A stretch of DNA of 64,000 nt from Anaerolineae bacterium (GTDB taxonomy: Bacteria; Chloroflexota; Anaerolineae; Anaerolineales; Villigracilaceae), in assembly GCA_018648685.1 (NCBI GenBank), contig JABGQT010000049.1:1-64000 (forward strand), in the 5' to 3' direction. Below, one piece after another: positions 59,468 to 64,000 of the stretch. Position 1 is the stretch's first letter. Each line of letters starts with the position of its first letter. Under the pieces are notes generated by a model. That model had not been told where the DNA came from, ran no database searches, and saw nothing but the letters and a program-made list of their open reading frames with translations. A program made the translations under genes and the position numbers.

Positions 59468-62400
59468 ATGAGCGCAAAATCAAAACGCACTAAGATGAAA
59501 TCCACAAGACCCTCGGTTTCCCTGCAAATCATGGACACTATCGAACACATCAGCGATGGTGTTGTCATATTCGACGCGCAGATGAATTACACTTACGTCA
59601 ACGAACGCGGCGGGGAAATGCTGGGGCGCAAACCCACAGACCTGATCGGTAAAAATTATTGGGACGAATATCCCAAAGCGAAAGGCACCTCCTTCGCGAA
59701 CGCCTATATGCGCGCGTTGGAAATCCAATCTTTCATAAAGCTGGAAGATTATTACGAGCCCTTTGACCGCTGGTTTGAAAATCGAATCTATCCCTCCAAA
59801 GAGGGACTTTTAATCCTCTTCCAAGACATCACCGACCGCAAGAAAGTGGAGATCGCTTTGCACGAACAAAGCAGATTTATTTCTGCGCTTGTTGATACCA
59901 CGCCTGCCCTCATTTACATTTACGATCTGGAAACACAGAGCAATGTGTATTCCAATTCCGGTATCGAGCAGCTTCTCGGCTACACTGCAGAAACCATTAA
60001 AGCTATGGGGGCAGAATTATTTGCCCGTCTCATTCATCCCGATGACCTACCAAAGGTGCTTGAATTCCAAACTAAAATTGCAGCCGCGCTCGATGAAGAA
60101 ATTTTTGAATTTGAGTACCGAATGAAACATTCGAATGGAGAGTGGTTCACGCTCCGTAGTTACGAACGCCCTTTCTTACGCAATCCTGATGGTTCGCTCA
60201 AACAAAAAATCGGAATAGCCATTGATGTTACCGAGCGCAAGAAAGCGGAGGAGCTCACCCGAGAATCTGAAGCAAATTTAAAATCATTGATCGACAATAG
60301 AGAAGATTATATCTGGTCACTTGATAGAAATTTTGAATATATCACCTTTAATAAGATCTATGCACAGTTTTATCTTGAGTTATACAAGAGTGAACTTAAA
60401 AAGGGAATGAATGCAACTGAAACCCTGACGCCTGAAGAGTATGAGTTCTGGGTTCCAAAATATGAATCTGTCTTTGCTGGAGAAATTATTAGTTTTGAAC
60501 TCTCCTATCCCCTTAATGGCCACCTTCACTATTTTCGGGTTTCTTTAAATCCCATTTATACTGGAGACACCATTACCGGAGCGTCTGCAATTAACTCGGA
60601 CGTCACCGAATACAAACAGATCGAAGCTGCATTACGCGAAAGCGAAGCAAAGTTTCGATCCATCACTGAAAACGCAGTTGATTATATTTTCATTAAAGAT
60701 AAAGCTAGGAGATATATTTTCGTTAACCCGGCCATGCAATATCTGCTTGGTCTCCCGAAAGAGAAAATTCTTGGAAAAACACCGCTTGAGATATTTGGGC
60801 CTGAGCAAGCACAAATTATCAACGATGTTGATGACCGTTCCTTTGCAGGTGAAGTCGTTAATGAAACAAGAGAATTGTTGATAGGTGGCAATCGATTATT
60901 TTTCAATACCATCCAAGCGCCTTTATTTGATGTGGATGGTGAAGCTGTTTCCATCATGGGAATTGTTAGGGATGTCACCGAGAGCAGACAGGTAGAAGAT
61001 GATTTGCAAAAACGCGCTAGTGAGCTGGCTTCCCTCAATGCTCTGGCGGACGAGGTCAGCAAAAATTTATCGTTGGACGAAGTCATCTCTGCTGGACTGC
61101 ATGGCATGTTAGAAGCCATCCGCTCCGACTTGGCCTTCTTCTTCCTGAGGGAGGACGAGCGGCTGATCCTGAAAAGCGTTGTTCCCTCGAATGCCAAAGT
61201 CAGGCTGGAGGATATCCCCGAACATCGCGTCGGCGAATGTATGTGCGGACTGGCCGTGCGCGAGAAAAAAGCCATATATTCACGTAACATTTTCACAGAC
61301 CTGCGCTGTACCTGGAATGAATGCAAGAAAGCCGGGATGCGCTCCTTTGCCGCCCTCCCCCTGATAAGCGACGGAGACGTGATCGGTGTGATTGGGCTGG
61401 CTTCTGATGAAGAGCGTGATTTCGAAGCCCAGGCCGAATTCCAGGAAACCTTGACTAGCACCATCGCCATCAGCCTGAGAAATGCCCTGCTCTATGAACA
61501 GGCCCAACAGCGTTTGAAAGAACTCACCAGCATTCACGAAACAGCTCAACAATTGCAAGTATTGCAAACGACAGAAACATTGTCGCAAACTTTGATCCGC
61601 ATTTTAGAAAAAAATCTAAATTATGAATATGGTGCAATATTATTATTGGATGCTCAGGATAAGAAGTTGATACCCTTTGCGCTCAGTGAGCAGGGACGGA
61701 ACCTCGAATTTGTAGAAATGGACAAAGCCTATATCCTCTCACAAAGAACCCAGGTGGGTAAAGGGATTACCGGCTGGGTAGCACAGACCGGGAAAAGTGT
61801 GCGTCTGGGCGATGTGCGCGAGGATGAACGTTACCTGCCACTGCGTTCGGAGATTCGCTCTGAACTTTGCGTCCCTTTGCATATTGGCGACCAGATCATT
61901 GGGGTAATCAACACCGAGACTTCAAAAACCAATGCCTACACGGAATTGGATCAGCGTGTGCTGGAGACAATCGCGGCCCAGATTGTTGTTGCCATTCAAA
62001 ACGCACGCCTGCTTGAACAGATTCAAGGTCAAACTGCCGAATTGGAACAGCGCGTTAAAGAACGCACGCGTGAACTTTCGACCGCCAACAAGGAACTGGA
62101 ATCGTTCACCTACTCCGTTTCGCACGACTTACGCGCTCCTTTGCGCGCGATCAGCGGATTCGCCGAGATTATAAAAGTCCGTCATAAATTATCCCTTAAT
62201 GAAGAAGGACAACATTATTTTGATAACATCGTGGATGCCTCCAAGCGTATGGGAAGATTAATTGACGACCTACTGAGCTATTCCCGCCTCGGGCGGACTA
62301 GCGTGCAACAAAACCCCGTGCCGCTTGCTGGCGTATTAGCTGATATTATAAAAGATATGCAAGATTATCTGGATGAATTGCATGGAACAATTACGATTCC

Positions 62401-62761
62401 TGAGGGCTTACCCATCGTAATGGGTAATAGAACAATACTAAGTCAAATTTTTACCAACCTGCTGGAAAACGCGATCACATATCGTAAGACAGACACGCCG
62501 CCGCAGGTTGAGATAACCCATCAAATCGAAGGCGAGCAGGTGATTATCAAAGTCTGCGATAACGGCATTGGCATTCCTGCCGAACATCAGGAAAAAATAT
62601 TCGCTATCTTCCAACGCCTGCACCGCGACGAAGAATATCCAGGTACAGGAATTGGACTAGCAACGGTGAAAAAATCTGTTGAATTGCTGGCGGGGGTAGT
62701 TTGGGTAGAATCAAAAGTTGAAGAAGGCAGTCGATTCTTTGTGAAATTGCCAAAGGAGTAA
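59468..62761 (+). CDS. Multi-PAS/GAF sensor histidine kinase
   Basis: 1097 aa, no membrane segment. Order: four PAS domains with PAC tails (about 25-515), two GAF domains (about 535-690 and 700-850; the first contains 'GECMCGLAVREKKAIYSRNI' type cysteines), a coiled-coil (about 855-880), HisKA with phospho-acceptor H886 ('SVSHDLRAPLRA') and an HATPase with 'NLLENAITYR', 'DNGIGIP' and 'GTGIGLATVK'. A cytosolic sensor of small molecules, redox or light; the GAF domains lack a clear bilin cysteine motif. I start at 59468, after AGAGG. The response regulator follows after 3 bp. Confidence 0.92.
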   Translation: MSAKSKRTKMKSTRPSVSLQIMDTIEHISDGVVIFDAQMNYTYVNERGGEMLGRKPTDLIGKNYWDEYPKAKGTSFANAYMRALEIQSFIKLEDYYEPFDRWFENRIYPSKEGLLILFQDITDRKKVEIALHEQSRFISALVDTTPALIYIYDLETQSNVYSNSGIEQLLGYTAETIKAMGAELFARLIHPDDLPKVLEFQTKIAAALDEEIFEFEYRMKHSNGEWFTLRSYERPFLRNPDGSLKQKIGIAIDVTERKKAEELTRESEANLKSLIDNREDYIWSLDRNFEYITFNKIYAQFYLELYKSELKKGMNATETLTPEEYEFWVPKYESVFAGEIISFELSYPLNGHLHYFRVSLNPIYTGDTITGASAINSDVTEYKQIEAALRESEAKFRSITENAVDYIFIKDKARRYIFVNPAMQYLLGLPKEKILGKTPLEIFGPEQAQIINDVDDRSFAGEVVNETRELLIGGNRLFFNTIQAPLFDVDGEAVSIMGIVRDVTESRQVEDDLQKRASELASLNALADEVSKNLSLDEVISAGLHGMLEAIRSDLAFFFLREDERLILKSVVPSNAKVRLEDIPEHRVGECMCGLAVREKKAIYSRNIFTDLRCTWNECKKAGMRSFAALPLISDGDVIGVIGLASDEERDFEAQAEFQETLTSTIAISLRNALLYEQAQQRLKELTSIHETAQQLQVLQTTETLSQTLIRILEKNLNYEYGAILLLDAQDKKLIPFALSEQGRNLEFVEMDKAYILSQRTQVGKGITGWVAQTGKSVRLGDVREDERYLPLRSEIRSELCVPLHIGDQIIGVINTETSKTNAYTELDQRVLETIAAQIVVAIQNARLLEQIQGQTAELEQRVKERTRELSTANKELESFTYSVSHDLRAPLRAISGFAEIIKVRHKLSLNEEGQHYFDNIVDASKRMGRLIDDLLSYSRLGRTSVQQNPVPLAGVLADIIKDMQDYLDELHGTITIPEGLPIVMGNRTILSQIFTNLLENAITYRKTDTPPQVEITHQIEGEQVIIKVCDNGIGIPAEHQEKIFAIFQRLHRDEEYPGTGIGLATVKKSVELLAGVVWVESKVEEGSRFFVKLPKE

Positions 62762-62764
62762 ATA

Positions 62765-63214
62765 ATGGAAAAACTTGCTCAAATCTTGCTTGTCGAAGAT
62801 AGTCGTATGGACGTTGAATTGACACTGGATGCCTTTCGCGAAGCGAAATTGCTTAATCCCATCCATGTCGCATCCAATGGCAAGGATGCCCTCGATTATG
62901 TTTTTGGGCGCAACAAATATGAAGATCGAAATATTTATCCACTGCCCAATTTGATTTTGTTGGATTTAAAACTGCCCGGCATAGACGGCTTCGAAGTCTT
63001 GCGCCAGATCAAAGTCGCGCCGATACTCAAACGCCTACCGGTTGTTGTTCTCACCTCATCAAAGGAGGACGGTGACCGCGCTCTTTCCTATGATATCGGT
63101 ACAAATAGTTATCTCGTCAAGCCAGTATCATTTGAAGGATTTCTTGGCGTCATTCGACAAATTGAAGGCTACTGGTTGTCACTGAATATCGCACCGCCGG
63201 AGAATAATCCATGA
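62765..63214 (+). CDS. Single-domain response regulator (Rcp1-like)
   Basis: 149 aa receiver domain with no output. Acidic pocket 'LLVEDSRMD', phospho-acceptor Asp in 'LILLDLKLPGIDG' and Lys in 'SYLVKPVSF'. The extended loops ('VFGRNKYEDRNIYPLPN') are typical of Rcp1-type partners of PAS/GAF or phytochrome kinases. It starts 3 bp after the kinase gene. It must pass the signal by protein contact or a downstream phosphorelay. Confidence 0.95.
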   Translation: MEKLAQILLVEDSRMDVELTLDAFREAKLLNPIHVASNGKDALDYVFGRNKYEDRNIYPLPNLILLDLKLPGIDGFEVLRQIKVAPILKRLPVVVLTSSKEDGDRALSYDIGTNSYLVKPVSFEGFLGVIRQIEGYWLSLNIAPPENNP

Positions 63215-63245
63215 GCGGCCCCATTCGCATTTGATATGGGGAAAG

Positions 63246-63425
63246 GTGCTAAAAATCGTGCTCTCCTTTGTCGGCGGTTTAGTGATTCCCTTACTGCTTG
63301 CCATAATCGTTTTATTTATGCGTTTATTAACGCGTAGTTTTCAATCAAGAAAAAAGAAGTCTGTCGAAAATTCGATGGGCTTCTTGCTTTATACCACCTT
63401 GGCATCCCAAAACTATTCAATTTGA
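63246..63425 (+). CDS. Small single-span membrane ORF, doubtful
   Basis: 59 codons from a GTG, with one or two membrane segments ('LSFVGGLVIPLLLAIIVLFM') and a basic tail. GGGGAAAG lies before the GTG. Just upstream, an ATG overlapping the response-regulator stop (63211) opens the short frame MSGPIRI and stops. The ORF may be a real small membrane protein or part of a decayed gene. Confidence 0.35.
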   Translation: MLKIVLSFVGGLVIPLLLAIIVLFMRLLTRSFQSRKKKSVENSMGFLLYTTLASQNYSI

Positions 63426-63566
63426 CGCTGCTCGGCTCTGCGAACGCGGCGCGATTTTTAGTCATTTTTTTCAGGGTAAAATTGGGTTGTGTTTGGTAAA
63501 TCGGCGGGATAGCCCAATCCCGCGTTAGCCTGCATTTTGCAAAAAAATACCAATAGGAGAACTCGC

Positions 63567-63932
63567 ATGTGGAAAAAGATACTCTGGATAGTCGTTGCAC
63601 TATACCCTGTGAGCGTTGTGTTCATTATGATTGCCAATGCTGGGCCCGATGAAAGCATCTTGAGCGCGATCCCAAGTTTTCTCATCTTTCTCGTCCCTCT
63701 CTGTGTAGTGATCTTTGAATTGCGAGATGGGAAAACACCAAAAATCTGGGGAAAGATCATTCTGTTCATCACTTACCTGGTAAGTTTTGTATTGTTGGGC
63801 GTTGGGACTGCTGGCTATTATTCGTTCAACACACCGACTCCTTTCAATATTCTCAAGGGACTGCCTTTGCTCATAGTGCTTTTAGCCCTGTTCTACTTTG
63901 CCTTTAAGCGAGTGTTTAAGAAAAGAGCATAG
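63567..63932 (+). CDS. Small four-span membrane protein, unknown
   Basis: 121 aa. Four membrane segments (about 3-22, 32-52, 62-84, 93-113) with a basic C-terminus. AGGAG lies 8 bases before the ATG at 63567; an earlier in-frame Met has no ribosome-binding site. No family recognised. The remaining 68 bases of the window show no feature. Confidence 0.65.
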   Translation: MWKKILWIVVALYPVSVVFIMIANAGPDESILSAIPSFLIFLVPLCVVIFELRDGKTPKIWGKIILFITYLVSFVLLGVGTAGYYSFNTPTPFNILKGLPLLIVLLALFYFAFKRVFKKRA

Positions 63933-64000
63933 ATAACTGCTAATAAGGATTTCTCTCAGAGACAAATAGCCGCGGATCACGCCAATTGATACAAGGACAG

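Noticed and set aside
59468..62761. Phytochrome assignment for the PAS/GAF kinase
   Set aside because: No PHY domain or bilin-binding Cys-His pair is visible, so it is kept as a general sensor kinase.

Overview
The window reads as a continuous piece of chromosome from a Gram-type-ambiguous heterotroph, most likely a Chloroflexota of the Anaerolineae type. That placement is an inference. It rests on the many lipoproteins and membrane proteins with Pro/Thr-rich linkers, the DUF2085/DUF4126/DUF4190 small membrane proteins, and intergenic gaps packed with short palindromic repeats. No rRNA, tRNA, CRISPR array, phage or transposase gene was seen.

Layout. 0.2-9.7 kb is one long minus-strand catabolic block: a methylcrotonyl-CoA-carboxylase-type carboxyltransferase, its split biotin carboxylase and biotin carrier subunits, a MaoC-type hydratase, a CitE-type lyase, an EamA transporter, a Moco-sulfurase-like class V aminotransferase and an amidohydrolase. 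A frameshifted four-helix-bundle gene flanked by a perfect 15-bp inverted repeat sits inside the carboxylase cluster. 10-12.5 kb carries a Zn/Mn uptake pair (solute-binding lipoprotein and ATPase, no permease in view) behind a Fur/Zur-like box. 12.6-16.2 kb is a plus-strand set of small membrane proteins ending in a TIR-domain protein with a C-terminal membrane anchor. 16.2-23.3 kb is a minus-strand thiamine regulon: TPP riboswitch with terminator, thiamine pyrophosphokinase, binding protein, fused permease and ATPase, interrupted by an unknown membrane protein and a serine hydrolase, and ending in a hemolysin III protein. 23.3-25.2 kb has a REC-GGDEF protein, an Hpt protein and SlyD. 25.3-33.2 kb holds SbcD, a C39-like/TPR protein, a trimethylamine-dehydrogenase-family flavoprotein, a broken TPR gene, a GNAT remnant and an ABC exporter.

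33.5-43.6 kb is a repair and housekeeping region: radA behind a LexA-like palindrome and a small RNA candidate, then yebC-ruvC-DUF4010-ruvA, and an HD hydrolase/alpha-beta hydrolase cluster. 43.8-53 kb contains rsmI, an M23 peptidase, a degenerate SDR, an ArsR-led small operon with its own palindromic operator, an aldo/keto reductase, a GltD-like oxidoreductase and a TSUP exporter. 53.4-64 kb ends with a very large alpha-2-macroglobulin-like lipoprotein without a thioester, a multi-PAS/GAF histidine kinase with its response regulator, and two small membrane proteins.

Two features run through the whole window. First, at least six families of 80-260-bp imperfect palindromes occupy most gaps between genes, including gaps inside operons. 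Second, several genes have a TATAAT box ending 6-7 bases before the ATG, which predicts leaderless transcripts.
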